This document shows positions 11,721-23,033 of a stretch of DNA of 64,000 nt, piece after piece. The notes below the pieces were generated by a model. That model had not been told where the DNA came from. It searched no databases and worked only from the letters and a program-made list of their open reading frames with translations. A program made the position numbers and the translations under genes. How positions within the stretch are numbered: the first letter of the stretch is position 1; the number at the start of each line of letters is the position of its first letter. The stretch is taken from the NCBI GenBank assembly GCA_963576475.1, contig OY754977.1, positions 29,257,972-29,321,971 of the forward strand. The letters are read 5' to 3'. The DNA is from Molanna angustata (lineage: Eukaryota; Arthropoda; Insecta; Trichoptera; Molannidae).

Positions 11721-12319
11721 CTAGGTTCACGTCCAGTGTTGCCGATTTGCGGCACTTGTGCCGATTTCGGGAAATTCAGACTTGCGTCGGCACTTAATCG
11801 GGAAACGCTTTAATTCGGCACTTTTCGGGATAAGAATGAATCAAAAAAAATTATATATTTTTGTTTATACTAGATGTATTAATTTTGTATTTTTTCGTCT
11901 AAATAAAAGTTTCTATTATTATTATTAGTAGTAAACATACAAAGTAAATATAAGTTATTTCATTTCAATAAATATCAATCTATTATTTCACTGGTGCTTA
12001 CATAGTTTAAGCTATTTCTTTTTGTTTGTATCTTTGTTACTAGCCCCTTCACTAGGCATGGCCTGTGCTAAGGTAAGCTAGTTTTATGTTATTGTGTATT
12101 ACGTTGTTTATTTAGTAAGTATGTAGGTATGTCGATTAAAAAGCAAGCAACTCATTAACTCAATACCCTAACACTGTTCGCATTCTCCCGGTCTAGCACT
12201 CATGACTCACTGCGCCGTGAGCCAATACATGTAATTTCGAAGGAGTAAGTTAACACACCCGGCGCAGTGAACTGGGTCGATGCAGTTGAGCGGCGTAACG
12301 CAGTGGTGTTACACAGGCC

Positions 12320-13525
12320 TAATGCCTAATACGCGGGAAACTTAAGATGGCCTATTTTGACGTTTGGACATTCATGAAGTTCTTTATATGCTTATTGCCT
12401 AATTAATGGTAAATATTTTGTAAATGAATTATAGTATTGAGAGCTAAACGTGGGGGAACAAATACTGTATTTCATTGTAAACGCATACTTAATAAAATAC
12501 ACTTTCTGTGTCTCGCCGTGCCAAATTTAACCACTTATTTCTCGTTTATATTCGCATGGGACGAAAACAAATACCTCAGTAGGTGTTTTTTTCGACGTGT
12601 TTGTACATTTAGGGACCGCACAACACTTATGCACTTTTGGATTTATTTTAAATACACAAATCGTCTAAGAATACATATAGTACATATGTAATAGTAGTGA
12701 TATTCGGTCTACGAAACCGTGACGTCACCGTCAGCTCCGACGGACACCATTACACTGCAAGCGTTTTTTGACGTAAATGTCAAATTGGATTTTGAAATGG
12801 CAATTTTTGCTACTAAACCTTTATTTTATGTAGAAATGTATATATATTTGAAAACAGTGGATGCGTAAAAACATCGTGAGATAGTTTCTCAAAATTAGTC
12901 ATCATGCCTATTATTATATCAATATTGATTTGACATTGATAGCACAATATTATATTATTGGTTTATGTTTTATTCACATTAGGTACCTATTTATAAATAA
13001 AGACATTTTCTGCACTTAATCATTACGTCATTTTCATATTTAGTATTCCATTTATTCAATTTTGTACCTACAGCAAAGTAAAACATGCGAAACCATAATA
13101 TGAAATATCTGTTTAACAAGAGAGTGGTAAATCTACACCTGATGTATATTTTAATAGTATGTTATTGCGTGACTGGAAAAATAGGTCATTTGCTATAATA
13201 AACTAAGTAGTATTTACACACAAATACTGAGAAAATAGTAACCTGATTGTTTCACAAACAATAATGTGTTAATATAACAAAAAGGTTGTAAATATTACAT
13301 AATAGGTAATATTCCTTAAGGATATGGAATTCGACTGTTGTTTTGTATATTATTACTTACCTACATATTTTTTTGATTGAAAAAGTGTTTGTAAAAAAAC
13401 ATCTTTCATAAACAAAAATTATGTTGTTATAAAACATAGACTCAAAATTAACAAAATGGGTGGAAAGTGCGGGGTAGATGAAAAACTGACCTTTGTTCTC
13501 TCAACGAAAATTCCTATATTCCTAT
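12320..13525. other. AT-rich DNA with an isolated TGACGTCA
   Basis: No gene recognised. A third exact TGACGTCA lies at 12720-12727 in a small GC-richer patch (12705-12770). The 84-aa ORF at 12437 has no family signature and I do not call it. Confidence 0.4.
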
Positions 13526-15352
13526 CCTCCTGAGTCCTGAAGCATTATTTTTGCTATTGAGTGCTAATTTTTCGGAAATATTGTAGCAATTGGATATAAA
13601 ACAAATGTTTGTTCTGGTTTTTTTCGAAAAATTTATGGTTTTCTTGGAAAATGTGGTATAATATACAATACTTTGGGATTAAGTTAATACAAATACATAT
13701 GAAATAACAAGAAATGATAATATGAAATTCTAAGAACATTTTATTAAATACTTTATAAGTATTTTCATGAAATGTAGGTTGGTTGAAAAATATAATTATA
13801 ACAATACTTTACTTTAAAAAAACAATTGTAATTTGGCATTAACATACCTAAAACCTAAAAAATATCATATATTTATTTCAGGTTTTTGGTGTGAAATTCT
13901 GCATAGCAATTTTGTTCTGCATTTAAACATAAATAAATGTCACATATGGTACATCTGGTCCTACACAATTTCTTGCACCATGGTGCTGTACACTTTTTAA
14001 ATATTTTCAATTTATCGACTTCTGGCATGTGCAGGGCCCCTTTGACCAACGTATTCACTTATCAACTGGGGTTTTTCGGAAAATTGGTTAAATAACAACA
14101 AGACGATTTTATTATCTACTTGTTAGTCCTATCGTACCAGAGAACTCATGGATCCTCGACCCTTCGTCTGTAGATCATTGTCTGACGACAGTCCATTTTT
14201 AGAAATTCTGTTAGAGTTAACTCTTCAAACTGAACCAAACCCTCGAGGTAATAACGAGCCTGCCAATTTAGAGGACGTAAAATATATATCGTGATATATT
14301 TTGTGTCCAGTATGCAACGTTTTTACAAGTGATAAAACTGCCCTTTATTCCTATCCATATATTTTCATGTCTGTTGTGAATGTTGTAGGCCCTCGATATG
14401 GTAAAAGTCACCCACTAGACTATTAGGATTTGTCACTGTAAAAAAATAGTCCGACAGGATTCGGTTTACCTCTAACATACTATTTTATAATGCAATTAAC
14501 TATGAATGGGAACATAATTTCATATATGGAAATATGTTTTTTTTAAATTTTGTATTAAACACCCTGCCTGAACCCTATCTAAAAATGGTCTGATTTTCCA
14601 AAAACAATTGTTTGCTCTGTCTTACAGAGATATATCATTATATCTATAACTTTAAAGAAGTTCTTATCAGAAAGAACATATCTCTGGTCATGGCATTTGT
14701 GATCACAAGGTTTGTATAATTATGTTGCTAAATATTCTTATAATTGGATATTTTAAACAGGACATCTTCATGGACAAACCGGACCACAGTCTTCCAATTA
14801 TTTCTCAGAATCATCATTGTCGGGTGCGGCAATTATTGAAGATTGGTCATCCTCAGTAATGTTTTCTATCGGAAAATCATCCTCCATATCATTATCAGAC
14901 AGGTCCAAGTCCGAATCATCTAGGTTATAGAGAAACTGCTCTAACTCAATATCATCTAAAAAGATGACTACAAACCCGAAGTATAGTATACTATACCACA
15001 CAAATAAAACCAAAATAAAACACATTAATTATTGAGTGATCATAAAAATTGTTATTCATTGCAGTAACTACATATATAAGTCACACAAATATATAAAAAC
15101 AATAGGTAAATATGTTCAAATTACTTTGAAAATTTGTTGGTAACCTGGAGAGGTGACATTCCATGGTCTTTTTTTACTTTGACACGTGACAAAATGTCAA
15201 AATAACAAAAAATGCAACAACATTAAATGAAAATATTCTATTGTCCATGAAATAAAATCATTAAACCAAAAATAAATTATGCAGTTTCTCAGATAGATGT
15301 AATTTTACAAAGTATAGTATACTATAGGTACCGTAGGTCTCAGGAGGCTATA
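13526..15352 (-). pseudogene. piggyBac-like transposase remnant
   Basis: The minus strand has an N-terminal-like acidic segment (14798-15025) with DDIELEQFLYNLDDSDLDLS, the style of acidic start common in piggyBac-type proteins. It also has a C-terminal cysteine-rich segment (13873-14058) reading KLCRTRCTICDIYLCL...CYAEFHT, matching the zinc-binding tail of that family. Between them a decayed stretch includes TKGRGSM and VDNKIVLL, which resemble the 'KRG...WyDnk.V.lls' region. Stops interrupt the frame. CCTCCTGAG-W-CCT is inverted at about 13526 and 15345, possibly degraded ends, but TTAA duplications are not visible. The family call is moderate. Confidence 0.55.
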
Positions 15353-15949
15353 TTCTCATCGAAAACAAGTGTTTTAGAAAAAAAAAATCAACTTATATAC
15401 AGTTTACTCAGTGGAAACTCAAAATAATAAATGATTTAGAATTTCATTGATAAAAAATATAAGTGAAATATAATTTTTTTTTAAGAATGTATCCTTCTTG
15501 GCCGTCGCGCGCAACACACCGTAGGAGTGTGTGTGTGTGTGTGTGTGTAATGTGGATGGTTGAACGAATGCGCGTGTGCGGATTTACGCCTTCTTCTCCG
15601 TCAATTGCAAAAATATTGTGTGTCATCCAATTCTAATGTTATTTATTATTCCTAGTAATCAAATAAAAACAAAATACGTGAAAATCTCCCTTTTAAAGTA
15701 TTAGGTATTTCTTTTCCTCAAAATTTTTAGGAACTCTTCTTTATGAATAGGTAAAATACTCACCTAAAATTTCATATATTCAATGTTTTCAACGAAGATA
15801 TATAAACATTTCTCTTTTTCCATAACAAATTATCTCTCAAAATATGAGTCATTTTGTTTTTATTATATTTTATATTACTACTCGGGCAACAAACGAGTTG
15901 TCACATTCTAGAATTGATCGATGTTAATCGTCTCATACAATTAAAAACT
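15353..15949. other. AT-rich DNA with a short (GT)n microsatellite
   Basis: A (GT)n run of about 22 bp lies at 15527-15548. The remainder is AT-rich with no gene recognised. Confidence 0.5.
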
Positions 15950-16025
15950 GTGTTTCCACCGAGAATCAAACCTGGGACACTTTAATCAGTACACAGATAC
16001 CTAAACAACTGAGCCATGAAAGCCG
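15950..16025 (-). repeat. tRNA-related SINE fragment (family 4)
   Basis: On the minus strand it reads like a tRNA head, with TGGCTCAGTTGT (A-box-like) and GGTTTGATTCT (B-box-like) spaced about 35 bp apart, then 'cggtggaaacac'. A relative with the same order lies at 59308-59395. No closed cloverleaf can be drawn, so it is a SINE relic and not a tRNA gene. Confidence 0.6.
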
Positions 16026-16382
16026 ACACAATGCACATACATAGAATGATAAAAATACCTTTCAAAGACAAAATTGTCTCTTCATTCAACCCCCTGTGAA
16101 CCGTGAACACATTGAGAGCGTTTCTCTTGAATATATTATTGAAGAAGAGATTTATTTCCAAGCCCAATTAACACGTGGCTAATTCATTACCCCGGGAAGG
16201 AAGAACCCTCCAGTGGGTTCTGGGAAATAATGTTATTATAGGAAATTCCTCATATTCATCTGCTCTATTTTCCTGCTCAGTTGCTTGTGAGCATTAACGC
16301 AGGGCACACAATATTTTTAGAAATACATAGTTACAACAGAGGATCAGAATATAGTATTACATAGAATGATTCATTTATAAAA

Positions 16383-17396
16383 CTTGTTGCATGTAACACA
16401 TGAGATCAAACTGTCGATGGCGTCAGTAGGTATGATTGAAAAATACGTACAAAACTATGTATAAACACTTAAACACAAATTAATAAATATTGTAAGATAT
16501 TTTGTTTTCTATATAAAACATGTAGGTATGTATGTCAGGAAAGGATAGTATGGAGGTCAGTCTGTTTTCCCTACCCAGAATATGAAAACTGCATGATGGT
16601 ATGTGAGATAAAATATCAAACTATTAAGGCACCATAGATATTGTGTATAGGCCACTGCCATTCAAATTGTATGAAACGATGTCGTCACTAAATTCAATTT
16701 TTATAAAAATTGTAAAAAATAGTTTGATATGTAGGTACTCCTACAATGTTCATATGTTTTATATAAAATTAAATTATCTAGTTGAGGTGTTTCTATTTTT
16801 TTCGATATTTTTAAAAACTTTGGAAATATAAGCAGTTTGACACATACCATACCATACCACCATGGTTAAGCAGCTTACCATACAATCATGGTTAAGCATG
16901 GCAGTTAAACACATAAATTTATCATAAAAAAATAATTTCTTAATAAAAATGTTTGAGAAATTCTGGATTTTTTTAAAAAAAATTAAATTTGAGATTTTGT
17001 ATTTGTCTATATTTATACAAATTTTCAGCGTGTTATATTTTATGCTTTTTGAGATATATGGAAATATAAATAAAAAAATTCAATTCTGAGTACAAAAGTT
17101 TTTAGGCCTATGATTTTCTATATTTTCTAAAATTTAACGCTCTGTGCATTGAGCGGATCAAAAGATATAAGGGGGGAGGGACACACACAGACACTAAATG
17201 TTCTACTTCGAATTCCAAGTACATCCATATTTGGAACATATATGTGCTGCGAAGCCTCTAAGTTGGTATTTTTTGACATCGAAGTTGAAAAAACTGTGAA
17301 AAATATAGACATGGCATACAAATCTCGCGTATCCTGGCTTGATACTTTGTCGATATGTTAAAAGAAATCAATTTTCTTGATAAATCGACAGTTGGA
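16383..17396 (-). mobile_element. Helitron-like family copy B, full length (1,014 bp)
   Basis: Contains both ends of the family. At the left lies the hairpin TTGCATGTAACACATG with inner repeat ATCAAACTGTCGAT (16405-16418). At the right lies ATCGACAGTTGGA (17384-17396). Internal landmarks are the LINE-derived block (about 16525-16590), 'gtagg...cctat' and 'gagcggatcaaaagatataagg' followed by a short ACACAC run (about 17150-17190). The terminal tetranucleotide is mutated to CAAG on the element strand. It encodes no protein. Confidence 0.85.
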
Positions 17397-17450
17397 AAAA
17401 GGTCCAGTGTTCCTCAAAACACTTTTTATTTAGAAGAAGAAATTTATTTC

Positions 17451-17760
17451 ATCGAATATTTTTTTTTTTTTTTTTATTATTGCATATGCGCAAACATTGG
17501 ATTTTTTTTCCCTGTCGGGAGTCAAAGATATTTTTTAACAGATTTTTAATTATCTCAATAGAGACGAAGTTGGAATATTTATTGTAGGAGAACCGGGAAA
17601 TCAAGGCACCTACAGGGCCTACGACCTGTCATCGGCTGGTTTACGTGATCACTTTATGCGCTTGCGCAACGTTCACCAATTATGCCTTCTAATGAGATCC
17701 CTATCAATTAAATTTTTGAAAGTCCTATATATTGTAATACTGAAATTCTTTCCGCTTGAA
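17451..17760. repeat. Palindromic MITE family, copy 1 (partial)
   Basis: 17451-17620 is a direct repeat of 18006-18172. 17540-17752 is an inverted repeat of about 18187-18405. Because the element has matching inverted ends, copy 1 is the other orientation of copy 2, truncated after the interior. Shared landmarks are 'atctcaatagagacgaagtt', 'ggagaaccgggaaatcaagg' and 'cgcttgcgcaacgttcacc'. Confidence 0.85.
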
Positions 17761-18005
17761 AATAAGGATATTTTACTACAGCCATCTATGGGTGAAATTA
17801 TGAACAACAATCTTATTATTATTTTTTATTTATTTTATTGTAACGCCATCTATTGAGAGAATTGGTTTTTTTTGTAAATAATGAAAGCTACAATTCTTAT
17901 ATCTGAGGTGACAATGCATTTTTCGCATAGAAGTCACCCCTGAATTGCGCCAGACTTATAAGGTCATTTTTGTCTTATTTACCTACTTGTACCAATGTGT
18001 AAGTA

Positions 18006-18414
18006 ATCGAATATTTTTTTTTTATTATTGCATACCTATGCGCAAACATTGGATTTTTTTCCCTGTCGGGAGTCAAAGATATTTTTTAACAGATTTTTAA
18101 TTATCTCAATAGAGACGAAGTTAGAATATTTATTGTAGGAGAACCGGGAAATCAAGGCACCTACAGGGCCTTGATTTCCCGGAAAGAATTTCAAAGATTT
18201 TCAGTATTACAATATATAGAACTTTCAAAAATTTAATTGATAGGGATCTCATTAGAAGGCATAATTGGTGAACGTTGCGCAAGCGCATAAAGTGATCACG
18301 TAAACCAGCCGATGACAGGTCGTAGGCCCTGTAGGTGCCTTGATTTCCCGGTTCTCCTACATTAAATATTCCAACTTCGTCTCTATTGAGATAATTAAAA
18401 ATCTGTTAAAAAAT
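18006..18414. mobile_element. Palindromic MITE, copy 2, about 85-bp inverted ends
   Basis: Arms 18082-18171 and about 18330-18414 are near-perfect inverted copies. The interior (18185-18330) matches copy 1 in reverse. A secondary hairpin, CCGGGAAATCAAGG ... CCTTGATTTCCCGG, lies at the inner edge of the left arm (about 18144-18182). A third, decayed relative is at about 25790-25905. Non-coding. Confidence 0.85.
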
Positions 18415-18542
18415 TTATTTCAATTATTTCTTATGCAATTTTCGCTTGTGTACCTACTGTAAAACACAAGTGAGATGGAATAAATGTACCAATTGTCATA
18501 AAGTCTCAATTTAAGTACAGTCGTCTGTTTTTCTTAATTGAT

Positions 18543-18860
18543 TTAAAAAAAATGTAAATGTAACTCAAACAAAAAGAAATAATTCCAAAATAACGGATTT
18601 TTTCTCGACTTTGATTTTAATCTATATTTATCAAATATAATTATATCTTGTGCAGAAAATAGTATTTGGTATAAATTATTCCGTCGTTTAATAATACCTT
18701 TTACCACTGAGCCATCAGAATGATAATTTCTACGCCACTTAATATGATTCGTAAATCTATTGATCACTTCTTTTCGGGTAACGCTTCTGAATTGAGATGA
18801 AAGGGTTGCCAAGGATACTGTACCGTGTGCGCCAAATAAAACAATCATTTTGTATATCAC
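18543..18860 (-). other. Unrecognised 105-codon open frame
   Basis: The minus strand is open for 105 codons with a balanced amino-acid mix: LFGAHGTVSLATLSSQF, then a basic stretch with IKWRRNYHSDGS and VVKGIIKRRNNLYQ. I do not recognise a family. There is no clear start context, splice pattern or neighbouring coding exon. It could be an exon, a fragment of a mobile-element protein, or chance. Confidence 0.25.
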
Positions 18861-19224
18861 TGGGACAAAAAAAAATAATAATCATACTTCCCTTGAAAAT
18901 ATTATTATTATTTTAAATGTTAAATTTTGAAAATATTTTAACAATTTTAAAAATAGGATAATAAAGGAAAGAGGTAAGGAGGGGAGTGGGGGGAAAGCAT
19001 CGACCACTAGAAACTCATATAATGATTTTTACCCAACGTCTCTCAACGTATGAATAATATCGAGGATATGTAAATTAATATTTTTCATAAGCACGACATT
19101 CTGGTTCACAACTAATCGACATCAATAGTATAGATATATTTCTAGTAAAGCCGTGCAGGTCTGCAAGTGTTCAACAAATAACGTAAAACTTTTTGTTTTA
19201 CAAAGCTAACAATTGGCAAGAGCT

Positions 19225-19600
19225 GTCATTGAATGATTGCGTGTTATAAGACGATTAAAAGGCAAAGCAAGAACGCTGGTTGAACAGTACAATGGAGGTC
19301 GAAACAAGTTGTCGGAGACTTTGGAACCGGGACATCATCTAACCTACCGCACATGGAAGACACTGAATAGACTCCGTGTAGGTGTTACACGGTGCAAAAA
19401 GAATTCGTACAGGTGGGGAAGAAAGAAATTTTATTTTGCGATTGCGAGGAGGTCCAAGATAATAAGCATCTTTTGTATGCCGAATCATGGTACAGGGATG
19501 TATCGATGAAGACTTGGTTATTGCAAATGACGTGGCAATTGCTGCTGCAATGTATTGGAGAGTAGAACGGCCTAATATGTATATCCGGACAGGTTTAGTA
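19225..19600 (+). pseudogene. LINE ORF2 tail with CxC motif, frameshifted
   Basis: The plus strand encodes WKTLNRLRVGVTRCKKNSYRWG and then, after a frame change, CDCEEVQDNKHLLYAESW. This is the 'LNRLRVGVTRC..N..RWG ... CxC ... H' end of a non-LTR ORF2. A second, shorter copy of the same motif is at 24836-24990. The rest of the element is missing and the frame is broken, so it is inactive. Confidence 0.75.
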
Positions 19601-19920
19601 AGTATTAGACGGTACTCAATATCTTACTTTCATGCCAGGATGAAAGAAACTGAAATAATTGAATTTTATTATAAACCTGATAAATATCGAAAGAATTAAT
19701 AATCTCATCATTTTTTGTCATACCAAAGGAGACTTTTCTAAATTCCGATATCTGCAAAAAAAATACAGGAAATATTTAATTAATACTATTTGTAACTCGG
19801 TAGTTTGGTCATCAATCAATCGATGTTCAATGCTCACTTTTTTTTCCTAAATCTATATAAAATATTGTGGTACTTTTGTAAGCCTCCGATTACAAACCAA
19901 TCCAATAGTCAGCTATCAGA

Positions 19921-20205
19921 GTGAAATGGTCGAAGAAAGCTTTCTGTGTAATGGAATTTACGGTTCATCGGAATGTATGTCATTATGCGGCAGATTTTCA
20001 CCAAGGGATTGATCATGAGTACCATATTATGGAGGAGGAGAAATGTAAACCAAAAAAAACATTTTTTTTCAGAATAAGATCAAAAGATTACAGACCAAAG
20101 ATAAATGCTTCACAAAGTGAACAAATATACTTGGGAAGTAAATACCTAGCAATTGAAAGAAAATACAATACGCCTTCAACAAAAATATGTCGACATGAAA
20201 ATTAA
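19921..20205 (+). pseudogene. Possible transposase N-terminal helix-turn-helix remnant
   Basis: A 94-codon frame starts MKWSKKAFCVMEFTVHRNVCHYAADFHQG. The spacing of W, F/V, E and a second aromatic resembles the start of the helix-turn-helix proteins encoded by some insect DNA transposons. The similarity is weak and stops after about 30 residues. It may equally be chance. Confidence 0.25.
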
Positions 20206-20547
20206 ACAATAAAAATATGAAATGAATGTAATTATGCGTAATTTTTTTTTACCAAAATAGATAGATATTTCATATTAAATAATATTAAATTTTCACTGGT
20301 AATTATATAATTTTTAGAATATTCATTGTTTCGACGGTTACCTTGTGGTATTCCATAATTCAATTTTATTATAATATATTATTAAATGCTATAACCACTT
20401 GAATTGAGTTTAACGCGACTAGTTTCGGGAGAAACTGACCTCCCATCGACAGGCGAATTACATCTTGAATTACATTTCGTTTCGGGAACTCCTTTGTGCC
20501 ATCCATGTATTTTTTGCAATCTACCTACTCTTAACTTATAAGAAAAT
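20206..20547. other. AT-rich DNA, nothing recognised
   Basis: No ORF or repeat boundary of note. The right edge contains the first copy (20548-20560) of the target duplication of the next LINE. Confidence 0.4.
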
Positions 20548-20560
20548 GTTTATGTAGGTA

Positions 20561-21195
20561 CCATACCATACCATCACGCCATTTCCCTATTTGGGGTAGG
20601 CAGAGAGAACCGAACGCCAGACTCCTCTCTCTTGACATACATTCCTCGCTTCATTCACGTCCATACATCGTCTCATACACGCTCTTCTATTATTCTTACT
20701 TCTAACATCTCCATCTTTCAAAATCCCATTTATGTGATCGTGCCAACTCTTTCTTGGCCGACCTCTACTTTTCGTTCCTCTTTTATCAGCCTTGTATACT
20801 TTTTTTGTCAGACGGTCATCACTCATTCTTTCTATGTGGCCGTACCACCTTAGGGCATTTATTTTCATCTTACTTACGATATTTCTTTCAATCATACATT
20901 CTCGTCTAATATCCTCATTTCTTATTCTATCATACATCGTTTTACCACACATTTGTCTTAGTGACCTCATTTCGACCGCGTTAATTCTACTTTCATGCGT
21001 CTTCTGCCATGTCCATGTCTCACTAGCATACATTAGAGTCGGTGCGACGATACCATTGTATACCGCGAGCTTTGCTTGCCTCGAAATAATTGGGTCATCC
21101 ATTACCGGTCTTAATGCACCATTCACTCTATTACCTGCCGTTACTCTCCTTTCAATATCTTTTTCCAATCTTCCATCACGCTGATATTCCATCAC
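20561..21195 (-). mobile_element. 5'-truncated LINE (RTE-like) with perfect 13-bp target duplications
   Basis: GTTTATGTAGGTA occurs at 20548-20560 and 21196-21208 and flanks the insertion exactly. The minus strand is open for 202 codons (20587-21195). Motifs include RLEKDIERRVTAGNRVNGAL, KLAVYNGIVAPTLMYASETW, INAVEMRSLRQMCGKT, INALRWYGHIERM, RGRPRKSWHDHI and a C-terminus ending NVCQERGVWRSVLSAYPK. This is the post-RT region of a non-LTR ORF2; no catalytic domain is present. The 3' terminus carries GGCGTGATGGTATGGTATGG. The last roughly 90 bp are the source-like relatives of a segment found inside every copy of the Helitron-like family. Confidence 0.92.
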
Positions 21196-21208
21196 GTTTA
21201 TGTAGGTA

Positions 21209-21998
21209 TTTTACCTAAATATCTTTTTAATGGTCATGAATAGATGAAAACTTTATGAATTTCTATGATTTTTTCATTTAAATAAAATTTGGGATTGCTT
21301 ATCTATGTATGTCATCAGTGGTACGTTTTACCATTTAAAATTAAACAAACACACAATGCCTACTAAAATACTATTTCATATTTACTATCCAAAATATACC
21401 TATTAACGTCTATAGGGCAAACGAAACTACGATATCGTTGCGGGATGTCCTAAAATTTATCGTTTCGAAGAAAGAATCTAGATAAAATCATCTGCTATGG
21501 AACAGTTGGGGTCTCTTTGCCGGAAGCAATACAAATTGATGAGGATCATAATATATTTCTGGCGGAAATAATGAAAAAGTTGGTAAACACATGCGAAATT
21601 ACTAAGGCTCGACAAATATACCTACTCTTTTGACCTCGAGTGGTGAAATATATTCCGTTCTATGTACATACCTACTAGCAAAGGAGTGGTCCACTAGATT
21701 GAGTTTCTCTTTGACTTCGGGGAAGATAATGGAAAATTCGCACAATGGTGTTTTCGTAGTCGGCTCACTCGAAACTCGTTCAGTTAATGATACGAACCTT
21801 TCTTATTGGACCTCTGGCTTTATCGACCATAGTGAACTGTGGTTTGATATTTTTTGTTTAAGGAATAGGTGAAAATAAATAGCCATTAAGTTGCTGCTTT
21901 AACCTTTCCAAAACAAAGATTCTGATGTGTTATTACATATTATCATCACACCGTTTCCGTATTTTGGTTTGAGAAAAAAATTTGAAGTTAAAATATTT
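21209..21998. other. AT-rich DNA, nothing recognised
   Basis: The open frame at 21630-21872 shows no family motif and is not called. No repeat boundary seen. Confidence 0.4.
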
Positions 21999-23003
21999 TC
22001 CAACTGTCGATTCGTTCAAGAGAATGAAATTCTATTGAAGGAAGAGGCAGTATAAATTCAAGATCCGTGTACGAAGGAACATTTTGTATGGCGTAGTTGA
22101 CTTTTTGCATGCTAATAACACCAACTAGAGGCCTCGCAGCATACATGTTCCCATACATCGATTTAATCAGAATTCGGAGTAGAACATTTTGTGTGAGTTT
22201 TGTGTGTGTATGTGTGTCTGTGTGTGTGTGTCCATCCCCCCTAATAACTTTTGATCCGCTCAATTAACAGAGCCCAAATTTTCAGGATATATAAATAGTT
22301 ATAGGCCTACAAAACTTTAATACTCAAAATTGTGAATTTTTGTTACAGTTAAGGGTTATCACCTTTTGAAATTCTGATATATTTTTCCATATATCTCAGA
22401 AAGCATAAAAGCTAAAACGCTGAAAATTGGTATAAACATAGACAAATACAAAATCTCAAAAAAAAAATTTCAAAAAAATTCCAGGATTTCTCAAACATTT
22501 TTTATTAAGTAAAATATTTTTTTTATGATAAATTTATGAGTTTAACTGCCTATATTTCCATTTTTTTTTAAATATCGAAAAAAGCCGAAACACTCCAACT
22601 AGATAATTTAATTTTCTATAAAAAATATTTACATTGTAGTAGAACAACTCAAATTTTTTTTAATAATTTTTATAAAAATTGAATTTAGAGACGACATTGC
22701 TTCATACAATTTGTATGGCAATCGCCTACACACAATATCTATGAAGATTTAATTGTTTGATACTAATCTCCAAACATACATAAATACCATCATGCTGTTT
22801 TATTATTCTGGGTAGGATCAAAGGACTGACCTCCATACTATCCTATCTTGACATACATACATAGGTACATGTGTTGTATAGAAAATCAAATATTTTAAAA
22901 TATTAAATAATTTGTATTTATGGGATTATAGTTTGGTACTTATTCTTCAAATATACATACTATCGCTATCGACAGTTGGATCTCATGTGTTACATGAAAC
23001 TAG
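21999..23003 (+). mobile_element. Helitron-like family copy C, full length (1,005 bp), plus orientation
   Basis: Starts TCCAACTGTCGAT (21999-22011) and ends with the inverted copy ATCGACAGTTGGA (22968-22980). Then come hairpin CATGTGTTACATG and terminal CTAG (23000-23003), followed by T. This is the only copy in the window on this strand. The end structure (5' TC; 3' hairpin then CTAG, flanked by T) is that of a Helitron. It carries a GT-rich microsatellite at about 22190-22232 where other copies have ACACAC. No protein is encoded. Confidence 0.88.
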
Positions 23004-23033
23004 TGATATAAAATTTTACCCACAAAATACATA

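Larger units (their letters stand above)
11197..12319. mobile_element. Long-terminal-inverted-repeat DNA element, about 1.1 kb
   Basis: Arms of about 175-190 bp at 11197-11373 and 12127-12319 are inverted copies of each other, diverged by scattered substitutions. The shared tract includes 'gtgtgttaactcactcctt', 'attggctcacggcgcagta' and 'gaatgcgaacagtgttaggg'. Outer ends read TGTGTAA on both sides. The interior holds a 38-bp palindrome (11380-11417), copy 2 of a dispersed repeat (11553-11720) and no ORF. It looks like a non-autonomous DNA transposon or foldback element that has received insertions. The superfamily cannot be named from these ends. Confidence 0.75.

Noticed and set aside
12437..12691. 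84-codon ORF as a gene
   Set aside because: No family motif, no repeat of it elsewhere, and length within chance for this window.
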